Below are positions 25,233-34,397 of a stretch of 64,000 nt of DNA, piece after piece. Under the pieces are notes generated by a model. It had not been told where the DNA came from and did not search any database. It worked only from the letters and a program-made list of their open reading frames with translations. Location of the stretch: positions 2,046,001 to 2,110,000 of the forward strand of contig NC_012586.1 of the NCBI RefSeq assembly GCF_000018545.1, read 5' to 3'. Source of the stretch: Sinorhizobium fredii NGR234. GTDB lineage: Bacteria; Pseudomonadota; Alphaproteobacteria; Rhizobiales; Rhizobiaceae. Position numbers and translations under genes: made by a program. How positions within the stretch are numbered: the stretch's first letter is position 1; each line of letters starts with the position of its first letter.

Positions 25233-26300
25233 TCAGTCGAACAATCGCTGTCCGGTCTCAGCGTCGAACAGATGAACATGCGCGCCGTCGATCTTGAGGC
25301 GGATCGTCTCGCCGGGCTTGGCAGTCACCCGCTCGCGGAAGACACAGGTCACGTCGTTGCCGCCGAGCCTGGCGATCATCTGCGTTTCGTAGCCGGTCGG
25401 CTCGGTCACCACGACCTCGGCGGGCAGACCGTTCGGGTCGAGCGACATATATTCGGGCCTGAGGCCGTAGACGAGGTCGCGACCCCGGGCGGCTGCACTC
25501 GGCCGGGCGACGGGAAGCGCCGTGCCGTCCGCGGTCATGAAGGCCGTCGGATCCTCCGGGTGTAGCCGGCCGCGGATCATGTTCATGGCCGGCGAGCCGA
25601 TGAAGCCGGCGACGAAGAGATTGGCCGGGTGGTCGTAGAGCTCGAGCGGCGCGCCGATCTGCTCGACGATGCCGTCATGCATGACGACGATCTTGTCGGC
25701 CATCGTCATCGCCTCGATCTGGTCATGGGTGACATAGACCGTCGTCGTCTTCAGCCGCTGGTGCAATTCCTTGATCTCGGCGCGCATGGCGACGCGCAGC
25801 TTGGCGTCGAGGTTCGAGAGCGGTTCGTCGAACAGGAACACCTGCGGGTCGCGCACGATCGCCCGGCCCATGGCGACGCGCTGGCGCTGGCCGCCGGACA
25901 GCTGGCGCGGATAGCGGTCGAGCAGCTTCGAGAGCCCGAGGATTTCCGCCGCAACACCGACCCGTTTGTCGATCTCCGCCTTCGGCGTGCTTGCCAGCAT
26001 CAGCGAGAAGGCCATGTTGTCGGCGACCGTCATATGCGGATAGAGCGCATAGTTCTGGAACACCATGGCGATGTCGCGATCCTTCGGCGGCAGCCGGTTG
26101 ACGACGCGGTCGCCGATGCGGATTTCTCCCGCCGTGATGTTCTCGAGCCCCGCCAGCATCCGCAGCAAGGTCGATTTTCCGCAGCCGGACGGGCCCACGA
26201 GAATGACGAACTCGCCGTCGTCGATTTCGATATTCACGCCCTTGATGATGGGAACAGCCCCGAAGGATTTCCGGACATCGACAAAATCCACGCCTGCCAT
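25233..26300 (-). CDS. ABC transporter ATP-binding protein, UgpC/MalK type
   Basis: A 355-residue ATPase. Walker A is GPSGCGKST, the Q-loop region reads [11 protein letters not shown], the signature is [15 protein letters not shown], and Walker [12 protein letters not shown]. The C-terminal OB-type regulatory domain (about 240-355) is present, as in MalK/UgpC. It energises the two permeases. GGGAGGAACGCAA precedes the ATG. This ATPase lies upstream of its binding protein in transcription order. Confidence 0.9.
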   Translation of the reverse strand: MAGVDFVDVRKSFGAVPIIKGVNIEIDDGEFVILVGPSGCGKSTLLRMLAGLENITAGEIRIGDRVVNRLPPKDRDIAMVFQNYALYPHMTVADNMAFSLMLASTPKAEIDKRVGVAAEILGLSKLLDRYPRQLSGGQRQRVAMGRAIVRDPQVFLFDEPLSNLDAKLRVAMRAEIKELHQRLKTTTVYVTHDQIEAMTMADKIVVMHDGIVEQIGAPLELYDHPANLFVAGFIGSPAMNMIRGRLHPEDPTAFMTADGTALPVARPSAAARGRDLVYGLRPEYMSLDPNGLPAEVVVTEPTGYETQMIARLGGNDVTCVFRERVTAKPGETIRLKIDGAHVHLFDAETGQRLFD

Positions 26301-26368
26301 TTGCGTTCCTCCCAGAACTCATTCCTGCCTCCGCCCCATCCTCCAGTGGATGGGCAAAGGCTTTGATC

Positions 26369-27145
26369 CTATCCGCGGCCGACCAGCGGCATCTTCGTCG
26401 CCATCACCGTCATCGTCAGCACATTGGCCGTCAGCGGCAGGCTCGCCATGTAGACGACGGCATCGGCGACATGCTCGACCGGAATCGTCGGCTCCGCTGC
26501 GATCTCGCCGTTGGCCTGCAGCACGCCGCTGCTCATCTTCTGCGTCATGTCGGTTGCGGCGTTGCCGATATCGATCTGCCCACAGGCAATATCGAAGGGT
26601 CGCCCGTCGAGTGCCGTCGCCTTGGTGAGCCCGGTGATCGCATGCTTGGTTGACGTGTAGGGTGCCGAGTTGGGCCGGGGCGTCGTCGCCGAAATCGAGC
26701 CGTTGTTGATGATCCGGCCGCCGCGCGGGTCCTGTGCCTTCATCAGCCGAAAGGCCTGCTGGGTGCAGAGGAAGGCGCCGGTCAGGTTCGCGGCAAGAAT
26801 TCCACTCCATTGCTCGAAGGTGACCTCCTCGAGCGGAACAGGCGGCACGGTCGAGCCGGCATTGTTGACGAGCAGGTCGAGCCTGCCGAACTCGCTCCGG
26901 ATCGCATCGAAAAGGGCCACAACCTGCCCGGGATCGCCGACATCGCAGGCAATTGCCCGGACGCTGCCGCCGGTTTCCGCAGCGATGTCCGTCGCCGCGC
27001 GCTGCAATACGTCGGCGCGGCGCCCGGTAATGACAAGGAGATAGCCCTCGGCACCCAGTCGCCTGGCGATGCCGCGGCCGACGCCGGACCCGCCGCCCGT
27101 CACCAGCGCGATCTTGCCCTCGCCCGATCTCTTGCCCTCTGTCAT
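26369..27145 (-). CDS. Short-chain dehydrogenase/reductase
   Basis: A 258-residue classical SDR. The NAD(P)-binding [10 protein letters not shown], the NNAG motif and the catalytic Ser (NGSIS) with Tyr-x-x-x-Lys (YTSTK) are all present. It starts one base after the DenD stop and is followed by the ABC transporter, so it probably oxidises or reduces the imported sugar or sugar acid. The substrate cannot be read from sequence. The ATG at 27145 is chosen because earlier codons overlap denD. Confidence 0.85.
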   Translation of the reverse strand: MTEGKRSGEGKIALVTGGGSGVGRGIARRLGAEGYLLVITGRRADVLQRAATDIAAETGGSVRAIACDVGDPGQVVALFDAIRSEFGRLDLLVNNAGSTVPPVPLEEVTFEQWSGILAANLTGAFLCTQQAFRLMKAQDPRGGRIINNGSISATTPRPNSAPYTSTKHAITGLTKATALDGRPFDIACGQIDIGNAATDMTQKMSSGVLQANGEIAAEPTIPVEHVADAVVYMASLPLTANVLTMTVMATKMPLVGRG

Positions 27146-27146
27146 G

Positions 27147-28130
27147 TCAGATCTTCCCTCCGAGTTCGTCCTCGATATGGATGCGGATGATCTCGTCGAA
27201 GCTGCTCTCGGCCGTGAAGCCCAGTTCACGAGCGCGGCGCGCATCGAAATTCGTCGGCCAGCCGGCGACGATCGCACCGATGACCGGGTCCGGTTCGCGG
27301 CGGATGAGGCCGGCGGCCTTCGGCCCGGCAACGCGCTTCAGCGCCTCGATCTCCTCGCCGACCAGCGCCGACAAGCCCGGCATGGTCAGGTTGCGCCGCG
27401 GCCCGATCCGGCTTGTCTCCATCCGCGCCGCGTGAACGAAGAAGCCGACGGCCGAGCGCGGGCTGGCGAACCAGTGCCGGACGTTTTCATCGACCGGCAG
27501 GACGGCCTCCTGGCCGGCCAGCGGCTCGCGCAGGATGTTGGAGAAGAAGCCGGACGCCGCCTTGTTCGGCTTGCCCGGCCGGATGCAGATGGTCGGCAGG
27601 CGGATGCCGATGCCGTCGAAGAAGCCGCGCCGCGAATAGTCGGCCAGCAGCAGTTCGCAGATCGCCTTCTGCGTGCCGTAGCTCGTCAGCGGCGTCGTAA
27701 AGAACTCGTCACCGATCTTTTCCGGGAACGGCTGGCCGAAGACGGCGATCGAGGAGGCGAAGACGAGGCGCGGCGAATAGGGCTCGCGCCGACCCTCCTG
27801 GCGGATCGCCTCGAAGAGCGCCCGCGTCCCGTCGAGATTGACGCCGTAGCCCTTGTCGAAATCGGCCTCCGCCTCGCCCGAGACGATCGCCGCGAGATGG
27901 TAGATGACGTCCGGCCGTGTCGCGACAAGCTGCTCGCCGCTGCCTTCCCGCGACAGATCGAGCGCCAGCGCCGTCGAGATTGCCGAATAGGCCGCGGGAA
28001 TCGGCGGCTCAATCACGTCCACCAGGCTCAGCCGGCCGATCTCATAGCCGAGGGCGCCCGGCTCGGCCGCCAGTTTCTCGACGAGTTTCCGGCCGATCAT
28101 GCCGGCCGCACCGATGATCATGACATGCAT
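27147..28130 (-). CDS. denD: D-erythronate dehydrogenase-like NAD-dependent epimerase/dehydratase-fold protein
   Basis: A 327-residue extended-SDR protein with the NAD motif [12 protein letters not shown] at the N-terminus, the catalytic Ser/Tyr/Lys region (FASSIAVFG, then [13 protein letters not shown]), and C-terminal PNKAASGFF, as in DenD. In the D-erythronate pathway DenD makes 2-oxo-D-erythronate, which OtnI, OtnK and OtnC (all in this window) convert to dihydroxyacetone phosphate. The symbol rests on family resemblance and pathway context. GGAGGTTCGCCGCGA precedes the ATG at 28130. Confidence 0.75.
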   Translation of the reverse strand: MHVMIIGAAGMIGRKLVEKLAAEPGALGYEIGRLSLVDVIEPPIPAAYSAISTALALDLSREGSGEQLVATRPDVIYHLAAIVSGEAEADFDKGYGVNLDGTRALFEAIRQEGRREPYSPRLVFASSIAVFGQPFPEKIGDEFFTTPLTSYGTQKAICELLLADYSRRGFFDGIGIRLPTICIRPGKPNKAASGFFSNILREPLAGQEAVLPVDENVRHWFASPRSAVGFFVHAARMETSRIGPRRNLTMPGLSALVGEEIEALKRVAGPKAAGLIRREPDPVIGAIVAGWPTNFDARRARELGFTAESSFDEIIRIHIEDELGGKI

Positions 28131-28165
28131 TCGCGGCGAACCTCCTCCGTTCGGCCACATCCGGA

Positions 28166-28942
28166 TCATTCCGGATTGCGCGTGCCCTTCTGTTTCTGTT
28201 TCCTGCCGTTTCCGTCAACGAGCAGTTCCTTCGTCGTCCGATAGATGCGCATCAGATGCTCGTGAAAGGCCGCGACGACCGCTTCACGGTCGCGCCGCCG
28301 CAGCGCCTCGACGATTTCGCTGTGATCCTTGTAGCTCGCCTCGATCGCACCCGGGCGCGACATGGCGCTGCGCCGGTAGTCCATCATGTAAGTATAGAGG
28401 TCTGTGACGAAGTCCGAGAGCAGCGGATTGCCGCAGGCCCGGTAGATCGCCACGTGGAATTCGCGGTCGCAGATCAGGAAGCGCATCGCGTCGTCGCTGC
28501 AGAGCTTCTGTGCCTCGAGCAGGCTTTCAAGCTTCTTCAGTGCCTCGTCGTCCATGTTGGCGGCGGCATCGCCCACCACCTTCAGCTCTATGTGCAGCCT
28601 CGCCGCATGGACATCCTCGAGATCGTAGCTGTCGATGGCATTCGGCGAGGCGATCGTCACCGTGACGTCGCTGAGATCGACATCGGCAACACGGCTGCGG
28701 CTTCCCTGCGACACCTCGATGATGCCGCGCGCCGCCAGCGTCTGAATGGCACCGCGCACCGTCTCGCGGCTGACATGGAGGACGTTGGCGAGTTCTCGCT
28801 CCCCCGGCAGTTCGTCGCCGGGCCTCAGCATGTTGGTGGCGACCAGCACCATCAGCTTGTCGGCAATCAACTCACGCGCCGTGCGCCGGTCAAGGCTCCG
28901 CCCCACCTTCGGCATCTGCGTGAGTATCGGACTGCCAGTCAT
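28166..28942 (-). CDS. GntR/FadR-family (FCD) transcriptional regulator
   Basis: A 258-residue regulator with an N-terminal winged HTH (about residues 25-85; GERELANVLHVSRETVRGAIQTLAARGIIE) and a C-terminal FCD helical effector domain with the metal-type ligand pattern (DREFHVAIYRACGNPLL). First gene of the minus-strand operon that continues with denD, SDR and the ABC transporter, so presumably senses their substrate. The ATG at 28942 has AGGAG eight bases upstream; a GTG at 28951 would be only a few residues longer. Confidence 0.85.
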   Translation of the reverse strand: MTGSPILTQMPKVGRSLDRRTARELIADKLMVLVATNMLRPGDELPGERELANVLHVSRETVRGAIQTLAARGIIEVSQGSRSRVADVDLSDVTVTIASPNAIDSYDLEDVHAARLHIELKVVGDAAANMDDEALKKLESLLEAQKLCSDDAMRFLICDREFHVAIYRACGNPLLSDFVTDLYTYMMDYRRSAMSRPGAIEASYKDHSEIVEALRRRDREAVVAAFHEHLMRIYRTTKELLVDGNGRKQKQKGTRNPE

Positions 28943-28957
28943 CGGCGCCACTCCTCC

Positions 28958-28988
28958 ACTGATCCACTGGTTGGTCCACCGGATCAGT
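28958..28988. promoter_or_regulatory. Inverted repeat, candidate GntR operator
   Basis: ACTGATCC (28958-28965) and GGATCAGT (28981-28988) are perfect 8-base arms separated by 15 bases. They lie just upstream of the GntR gene, so autoregulation or operon control is likely. The spacing is longer than for typical single GntR dimer sites. Confidence 0.5.
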
Positions 28989-29345
28989 CATACGAATAGA
29001 GGCGGGAAGTGCGCTTCGGTCAAGGCCAGTTCGTCGCGGCAGCGCAGCAAAAATACAAAGCGCCATTGTGCAGCGCATGCAGATCAGAAGAGAGCGTTCA
29101 CGGGGAACGCCAGCAACAGGTAGCTCCCTGACACCAAAACGCGCATTTGTGTTTGGTCGGCCCCTCATCCGCCTGCCGGCACCTTCTCCCCGCAAGCGGT
29201 CCGCAAGCGGGGCGAAGGGGTATGCCGCACCGCCTTAGTTCCCCTCGCCCCGAGTGAAAGGGGGATTGAGCGGGCGCGACACGCCCCTTCGCCCCGCTTG
29301 CGGGGAGAAGGTCGCGGCAGCGGGATGAGGGGCGGGCGCGACAGC
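28989..29345. repeat. Intergenic region with rhizobial palindromic repeats
   Basis: The stretch between the GntR gene and otnC holds no convincing gene. Its second half contains two inverted copies of one element (29161-29220 and 29283-29332), both with the core GAGAAGG/CCTTCTCC and CCCCGCTTGCGGGG. The left copy carries an 11-base internal duplication (TCCGCAAGCGG). The first part, about 28989-29160, is featureless apart from the likely promoter of the GntR operon. The repeat resembles the RIME-type intergenic elements of rhizobia. Confidence 0.65.
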
Positions 29346-30023
29346 TCAGCCGTGATCATGTCCCTCGTGATCATCGAGCAACGGCAGTTCGAGACCGAAG
29401 GTCTTGACGAGATCGCTCACCTGATCCGGGGTCAGATAGCGCGGGTTGAGGTTGCGCAGGAGCAGGTAGAGCTTCGCCGTCTCCTCCAGCTCCTCGGTAG
29501 CGAAGACCGCCGCCTCGAGGCTGTCGCCGGCGACCACGGGGCCGTGATTGGCCAGCAGCACCGACGAATATTTGCCGGCAAGGCCGCGGATCGCATCTGC
29601 AACCGCCGGGTCGCCGGGGCGGTAATAGGGCACCAGCGCCGTCTCGCCGGCGCGCATGAGATAGTAAGGGGTCATCGGCGGCAGCGCGGCGCGCGGATCG
29701 ATCTCGGGCAGCATGGTGAGCGCCACCGCGTGGGTCGAATGGAGATGCACGATGGCACGGGCGCTGCCGCGCGACTCGTAGAGGGCGGCGTGCAGTGGGA
29801 TCTCCTTCGTCGGCTTGTCGCCCGCAACGAGCTTGCCCTTGGAGTCGAGCCGCGAGATGCGGGTCGGGTCGAGGAAGCCGAGCGAGGCATTGGTCGGCGT
29901 CACCAGCCAGCCGCCGTCGTCAAGCCGAAGCGAGATGTTTCCGGAGGAGCCGGGCGTAAGCCCGCGCTCGAACAGCGATCGTCCGTAGCGGCAGATTTCC
30001 TCGCGCAGACGGCTCTCGGACAT
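29346..30023 (-). CDS. otnC: 3-oxo-tetronate 4-phosphate decarboxylase
   Basis: A 225-residue class II aldolase/adducin-family enzyme. The metal-binding histidines are in AIVHLHSTHAVALT, the catalytic Glu in PTKEIPLHAAL, and GLTPGSSGNIS is the phosphate-binding segment. OtnC releases CO2 from 3-oxo-tetronate 4-phosphate to give dihydroxyacetone phosphate. It follows the LacI gene by 17 bases on the same strand and completes the pathway encoded across the divergent promoter. AAAGGATCTGCCC precedes the ATG. Confidence 0.85.
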   Translation of the reverse strand: MSESRLREEICRYGRSLFERGLTPGSSGNISLRLDDGGWLVTPTNASLGFLDPTRISRLDSKGKLVAGDKPTKEIPLHAALYESRGSARAIVHLHSTHAVALTMLPEIDPRAALPPMTPYYLMRAGETALVPYYRPGDPAVADAIRGLAGKYSSVLLANHGPVVAGDSLEAAVFATEELEETAKLYLLLRNLNPRYLTPDQVSDLVKTFGLELPLLDDHEGHDHG

Positions 30024-30040
30024 GGGCAGATCCTTTCAGT

Positions 30041-31045
30041 TCAGGCGGTTGCGCCTTCGACCAGTTCGAAGCCGAGATCGACCACTTGCGGCGGCGCGTT
30101 GGTGACGACGAATTCCGCCGCCAGTTGCCCCGTGGCAACGCGCGGGGTGCGAATGGTCGACAAGGGCTGCGGCGTCACTCGCCCGATATCGAGGCCGTTG
30201 TAACCGAAGATCGCCAGTTGCGAGGGAATCGAGATGCCGCGCGCCAGGCAGTGGAAATAGCCGCCGATTGCCATGTCGTCGTTCGAGAAATAGACCGCGT
30301 CGAGATCGGCATGCCTATCCAGCAGACGCTCCAGGCCAAGCCGTCCGCTTTCCACTGACGAGGCGCCGGAGCAGATCTCCCGATCGACCAGGGGAGAGCC
30401 GGCGGAGGCGAGCGTTTCGCCGAAGGCGGCAAAGCGCTTGCCGGCGCGGGTATCGCGATCGATGTCGTGCCCGACATAGCCGATGCGGCGATAGCCGCGC
30501 TTCAGCAGGAATTCGGCGCTTGCCTGGCCAGCGGCTCGATTGGAAAAACCGACCGCCAGATCGAGCGCCGCGCCGTCCACATCGAGCACTTCGACCACCC
30601 GGCAGCCGCTTGCGCGCAGCATCTTCAGCGTGCCTTGCGTATGTTCGAAGCCGGCGAGCATCACCGCCGTCGGCCGCCAGGCGAGCATAGCGGCGACAAG
30701 CGCCTCCTCGCGCTCTAGGTCGTAGTCGGTCACGGAAAAGACAGCCTGGTGCCTGTTCTGCTCCAAAACGCCGCTTGCCCCGCGCAGCACGTCGGGGAAG
30801 ACGATGTTGGAGAGCGAGGGAACCACGAAGGCGACGAGGCGCGACCCGGCGGAAGCGAGCGTTCCGGCAATCCGGTTCGGCACATAGCCGAGCCGCTCGA
30901 CCGCCTCCAGCACCCGCTCCCTCGCCTTGCGCGAAAACGACCCTTCGTTTCTCAGCACGCGCGAAACGGTGCTCTCGCCGACGCCGGCGGCTTCGGCGAC
31001 CTCGGCAAGCGTCACGGCACCCTGCTGCTTGAAATCGAAATCCAC
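30041..31045 (-). CDS. LacI-family repressor of the tetronate (threonate/erythronate) genes
   Basis: A regulator of about 334 residues with the LacI helix-turn-helix at the N-terminus (VTLAEVAEAAGVGESTVSRVLRN, split here: VAEAAGVGESTVSRVL) and a periplasmic-binding-protein-like effector core. Three strong palindromic operators lie between it and the divergent MFS gene. It should sense threonate, erythronate or an intermediate. No ATG gives a good start; the GTG at 31045, just before the HTH, is my choice, with a TTG at 31084 as the alternative. Confidence 0.83.
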   Translation of the reverse strand: MDFDFKQQGAVTLAEVAEAAGVGESTVSRVLRNEGSFSRKARERVLEAVERLGYVPNRIAGTLASAGSRLVAFVVPSLSNIVFPDVLRGASGVLEQNRHQAVFSVTDYDLEREEALVAAMLAWRPTAVMLAGFEHTQGTLKMLRASGCRVVEVLDVDGAALDLAVGFSNRAAGQASAEFLLKRGYRRIGYVGHDIDRDTRAGKRFAAFGETLASAGSPLVDREICSGASSVESGRLGLERLLDRHADLDAVYFSNDDMAIGGYFHCLARGISIPSQLAIFGYNGLDIGRVTPQPLSTIRTPRVATGQLAAEFVVTNAPPQVVDLGFELVEGATA

Positions 31046-31133
31046 GTTCGACCCTGTCTCTCTGGCTGCGTCCGGCCGCCGCAACGCCCCGGCGCCGGCT
31101 CGCCGCCTTCAAATTCCAGATACCCCAGTTTTT

Positions 31134-31204
31134 TTGGCAGCGCTACCAATTTTGACTTGGCAGCGCTGCCAAACTGACATAAAGGATAATGGCAGCGCTG
31201 CCAT
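31134..31204. promoter_or_regulatory. Three tandem LacI-type operators
   Basis: Sixteen-base palindromes TTGGCAGCGCTACCAA (31134-31149, one mismatch), TTGGCAGCGCTGCCAA (31157-31172, perfect) and ATGGCAGCGCTGCCAT (31189-31204, perfect). The central CG is typical of LacI family sites. A GATAAT -10-like element abuts the third site, so repressor binding would block the MFS operon promoter. Centres are 23 and 32 bases apart. Confidence 0.75.
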
Positions 31205-31267
31205 CTGGCACCGCGTCGTCGGGAAAATTTCAAGGAGGCCCCGGCGGAACTACTGGAGGAGGAAATC

Positions 31268-32584
31268 ATGACCCTGGAGACCCCGGCGCCGATCGGTGGC
31301 GTCTACTCAGACCGGTCGGTGGAGGATCGCGCTTATAGCAAGGTGTTTTGGAGAATTATTCCGTTCCTGATGCTTTGCTACGTGGTCGCCTATCTCGATC
31401 GCGTCAACGTCGGTTTCGCGAAATTGCAGATGTCGAGCGAGCTCGGCCTGTCGGAAGCGGCCTACGGCATCGGTGCCGGCATCTTCTTCATCGGCTATTT
31501 CCTGTTCGAGGTGCCGAGCAACGTCATCCTCAACAAGGTCGGCGCCCGGGTCTGGATCGCCCGCATCATGATCACCTGGGGTATCATCTCCGCCGCCTTC
31601 ATGTTCACCACCTCGGAAACCGTGTTCTACATCCTGCGTTTCCTGCTGGGTGTGGCCGAGGCAGGGTTCTTCCCCGGCATCATCCTTTACCTGACCACCT
31701 GGTATCCGGCGCATCGCCGTGCCAAGATCATCACCACCTTCATGTCGGCGATCCCGATCTCGTCGATCTTCGGCAATCCGCTTTCCGGCCTGCTGATGGA
31801 CAGCTTCCACGGCACGCATGGCCTTTCCGGCTGGCAGTGGATGTTCCTCATCGAAGCCATTCCTGCGATCCTCTTCGGCGTTGCCACCTTCTTCTATCTC
31901 GACGACACGATCGGCCACGCGAAGTGGCTGACAAAGGAGGAAAAGAAGGTGCTGGCAGCCAATATCGAGGCCGAGAACCGAGCCAAATCGTCGAGCCCGC
32001 ACAGCATCAGGGGAACCCTGACCGACCGCCGCGTCTGGCTGATGTGCCTGATCTATTTCTGCTTCGTGCTCGGACAATACGGCCTGAATTTCTGGATGCC
32101 GACGCTGGTGAAGGCGACCGGCGTCACCGGAAACCTGAACATCGGGCTGATTTCCGCGATCCCCTATATCTGCACCTTCGTCGCCATGCTGGCGCTCGGA
32201 CGCTCCTCGGATCGCTTGTGCGAACGGCGTTGGCATCTCGTCGTACCGGCCGTCATCGCTGCCGGCGGCTTCATCGCGGCGACCATGGCGACAAGCACCA
32301 CGCTGGCGATCGTCTGCCTCTCGCTCGCTGCCGCCGGCGCCATCAGTTGCGCACCGCTCTTCTGGTCGCTCCCGACGGCATTTCTCGCCGGGACAGGGGC
32401 CGCGGCCGGCATCGCCTGGATCAACTCGGTCGGCAATCTCGCCGGTTTCCTCGGGCCCTTCCTGGTCGGCTATCTCAAGGACTTCACCGGCAGCAACAGC
32501 GCCGGCATGTATCTCCTGGCCGCCGCTCTTGTCATCGGCTCGCTGGCCGTTCTGGCTGTTCCCGCGAAGACCGTGAACCGGTAA
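31268..32584 (+). CDS. MFS transporter, anion:cation symporter (ACS) family
   Basis: A 438-residue carrier with about twelve helices in two halves. The loop YLDRVNVGFAKLQM after helix 1 and FEVPSNVILNKVGAR are ACS-family signatures, a family that carries sugar acids and other organic anions. The operator array in front and the threonate/erythronate enzymes behind make a tetronate the best substrate guess. GGAGGAAATC precedes the ATG. Confidence 0.85.
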   Translation: MTLETPAPIGGVYSDRSVEDRAYSKVFWRIIPFLMLCYVVAYLDRVNVGFAKLQMSSELGLSEAAYGIGAGIFFIGYFLFEVPSNVILNKVGARVWIARIMITWGIISAAFMFTTSETVFYILRFLLGVAEAGFFPGIILYLTTWYPAHRRAKIITTFMSAIPISSIFGNPLSGLLMDSFHGTHGLSGWQWMFLIEAIPAILFGVATFFYLDDTIGHAKWLTKEEKKVLAANIEAENRAKSSSPHSIRGTLTDRRVWLMCLIYFCFVLGQYGLNFWMPTLVKATGVTGNLNIGLISAIPYICTFVAMLALGRSSDRLCERRWHLVVPAVIAAGGFIAATMATSTTLAIVCLSLAAAGAISCAPLFWSLPTAFLAGTGAAAGIAWINSVGNLAGFLGPFLVGYLKDFTGSNSAGMYLLAAALVIGSLAVLAVPAKTVNR

Positions 32585-32596
32585 GCTTCCAAGTCG

Positions 32597-32627
32597 GCAC
32601 CGCCGGGTCCCCTCGGCCCGGCGGTGC
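32597..32627 (+). terminator. Stem-loop after the MFS gene
   Basis: GCACCGCCGGG and CCCGGCGGTGC form an 11-base stem with a 9-base loop. No T-run follows and the enzyme genes continue downstream, so it may attenuate rather than end transcription. Confidence 0.5.
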
Positions 32628-32660
32628 TCCCTTGCCCTGTCAGAGCTGGAGAATCTCTTC

Positions 32661-33605
32661 ATGTCATTGCATGCTGAAAGTCCGGGACGCGCGCCCACCG
32701 CGGCTGTGATCGGTCTCGGTTCCATGGGCTTCGGAATGGCCCAGTCCATGAAGCGCGACGGCCTCGAGGTCGTCGGCTACGACATTACCCCGGCGGCCGC
32801 GGAACGCTTCGCCGCCGAGGGCGGCCGCGCCGCCGCTACGCTGCGGGAGGCCGTGCACGATGCCGATGTCGTCGTCTCGGTGGTCGTGAATGCCGCCCAG
32901 ACCGAGGCCGTCCTGTTCGGCGCAGACGGCGTCGCCGCGGCGATGAAGCCGGGTGCAGTTTTCGTCTCCTCGGCGACCATGGATCCGGCCATTGCACGGC
33001 GCCTGTCCGAGCAGGTCGAGGCGCTTGGCCTCCATTACCTCGACGCGCCGATTTCCGGCGGCGCCGCGCGCGCCGCAAAGGGCGAACTGACGATCATGGG
33101 GTCGGGCTCGCCGCAAGCCTTCGCCGCCGCCCGCCCGGCGCTCGATGCGATGGCCGCCAAGGTCTACGAGCTTGGCGACGCCGCCGGAACCGGAGCGGCC
33201 TTCAAGATGATCAACCAGCTTCTGGCCGGCGTGCACATCGCCGCCGCCTGCGAGGCGATCACCTTCGCCGCCAAGCAGGGCCTCGATCTCGAAAAGGTCT
33301 ACGAGGTGATCACCGCCTCGGCCGGCAATTCCTGGATGTTCGAAAACCGCGTCCCGCATGTGCTTGCGGGCGACTACACGCCGCTCAGCGCCATCGAGAT
33401 CTTCGTCAAGGACCTCGGCATCGTCCAGGACATGGCGCGCTCCGAGCGCTATCCGGTGCCACTGGTTGCAGCTGCCCTGCAGATGTATCTCGCCGCTTCC
33501 GGCGCCGGCATGGGGCGCGACGACGATTCCTCGCTGGCGCGGCTCTATGCGCAGCTTTCCGGCGCCAAGTTGCCCGGCCAAAACAAAGAGCCGGACAAGG
33601 CGTAG
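32661..33605 (+). CDS. ltnD: L-threonate dehydrogenase
   Basis: A 314-residue beta-hydroxyacid dehydrogenase. The Rossmann motif is GLGSMGFGMA, substrate-binding DAPISGGAARAAKGELT, and the catalytic Lys in FKMINQLLAGVH. LtnD oxidises L-threonate to 2-oxo-L-threonate with NAD. The family is large; the name depends on the adjoining OtnI and OtnK genes with which ltnD usually occurs. It is 12 bases before otnI. Confidence 0.85.
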   Translation: MSLHAESPGRAPTAAVIGLGSMGFGMAQSMKRDGLEVVGYDITPAAAERFAAEGGRAAATLREAVHDADVVVSVVVNAAQTEAVLFGADGVAAAMKPGAVFVSSATMDPAIARRLSEQVEALGLHYLDAPISGGAARAAKGELTIMGSGSPQAFAAARPALDAMAAKVYELGDAAGTGAAFKMINQLLAGVHIAAACEAITFAAKQGLDLEKVYEVITASAGNSWMFENRVPHVLAGDYTPLSAIEIFVKDLGIVQDMARSERYPVPLVAAALQMYLAASGAGMGRDDDSSLARLYAQLSGAKLPGQNKEPDKA

Positions 33606-33617
33606 AGGAGGTTCAAG

Positions 33618-34394
33618 ATGCCCGTTTTCGCCGCCAATCTGACGATGATGTTCAACGAGTGGCCGTTCCTAGACCGCTTCGACGCCGCCGCGGAAGCCGG
33701 GTTCACGGCCGTCGAGTATCTCTTCCCCTATGAGGCACCGCCCGAGGCGATCGCCGAACGGCTCGCGCGTAACAAGCTTGAACAGGCACTCTTCAACCTG
33801 CCGCCCGGCGACTGGGCGGCGGGCGAGCGCGGCATCGCCGCCCTTCCCGGCCGCTTCGAGGAGTTGAAAGCCGATGTCGAACGCGCGCTCGACTATGCCG
33901 CCGCGACCGGTGTCAAGCGCCTGCATCTGATGGCGGGACTGGCCGACCCCTCCGATCCAGAAGCGGCAGATTGCTACCGGCGCGCCGTCGCCTATGCTGC
34001 CGAGCGCCTTGCCGAAAAAGGGCTCGACCTCCTGCTCGAGCCGATCAACGGCCGCAACATGCCCAGCTATTTTCTCAATGACTTCGGCGCCGCCGAGCGG
34101 CTGATCGCCGATCTCGGGCTTGCCAACCTGAAGCTCCAGTTCGACATCTACCATCGCCAGATCATCCATGGCGACGTCACCATGGCGCTCCGCCGCCTAA
34201 TGCCGGTCACCGGGCACATCCAGATCGCCAGCGTGCCTTCGCGACAGGAGCCGGACGGCGAAGAACTGAATTATCCCTATCTCTTCGCCGAGATCGACCG
34301 CCTCGGCTATGCCGGTTTCGTCGGCTGCGAATATTCCCCAAGTAGAGGGACGCTTGAAGGCCTTGCCTGGTTCAAACCCTTTGCACGGAGCTGA
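33618..34394 (+). CDS. otnI: 2-oxo-tetronate isomerase
   Basis: A 258-residue TIM-barrel isomerase of the hydroxypyruvate isomerase family. The metal-ligand Glu is in LLEPINGRNMP, and later ligands are in LQFDIYHRQI and GCEYSPS. OtnI interconverts 2-oxo- and 3-oxo-tetronate. It is clearly paralogous to the Hyi protein at 41339-42154: both begin with the same FAANLTM(M/L)FNE sequence. GAGGAGGTTCAAG precedes the ATG. Confidence 0.87.
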   Translation: MPVFAANLTMMFNEWPFLDRFDAAAEAGFTAVEYLFPYEAPPEAIAERLARNKLEQALFNLPPGDWAAGERGIAALPGRFEELKADVERALDYAAATGVKRLHLMAGLADPSDPEAADCYRRAVAYAAERLAEKGLDLLLEPINGRNMPSYFLNDFGAAERLIADLGLANLKLQFDIYHRQIIHGDVTMALRRLMPVTGHIQIASVPSRQEPDGEELNYPYLFAEIDRLGYAGFVGCEYSPSRGTLEGLAWFKPFARS

Positions 34395-34397
34395 ACG

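Noticed and set aside
28989..29345. A CRISPR array from the repeats near 29.2 kb
   Set aside because: The copies are inverted and dissimilar in spacing; no regular direct repeats with unique spacers and no cas genes occur.
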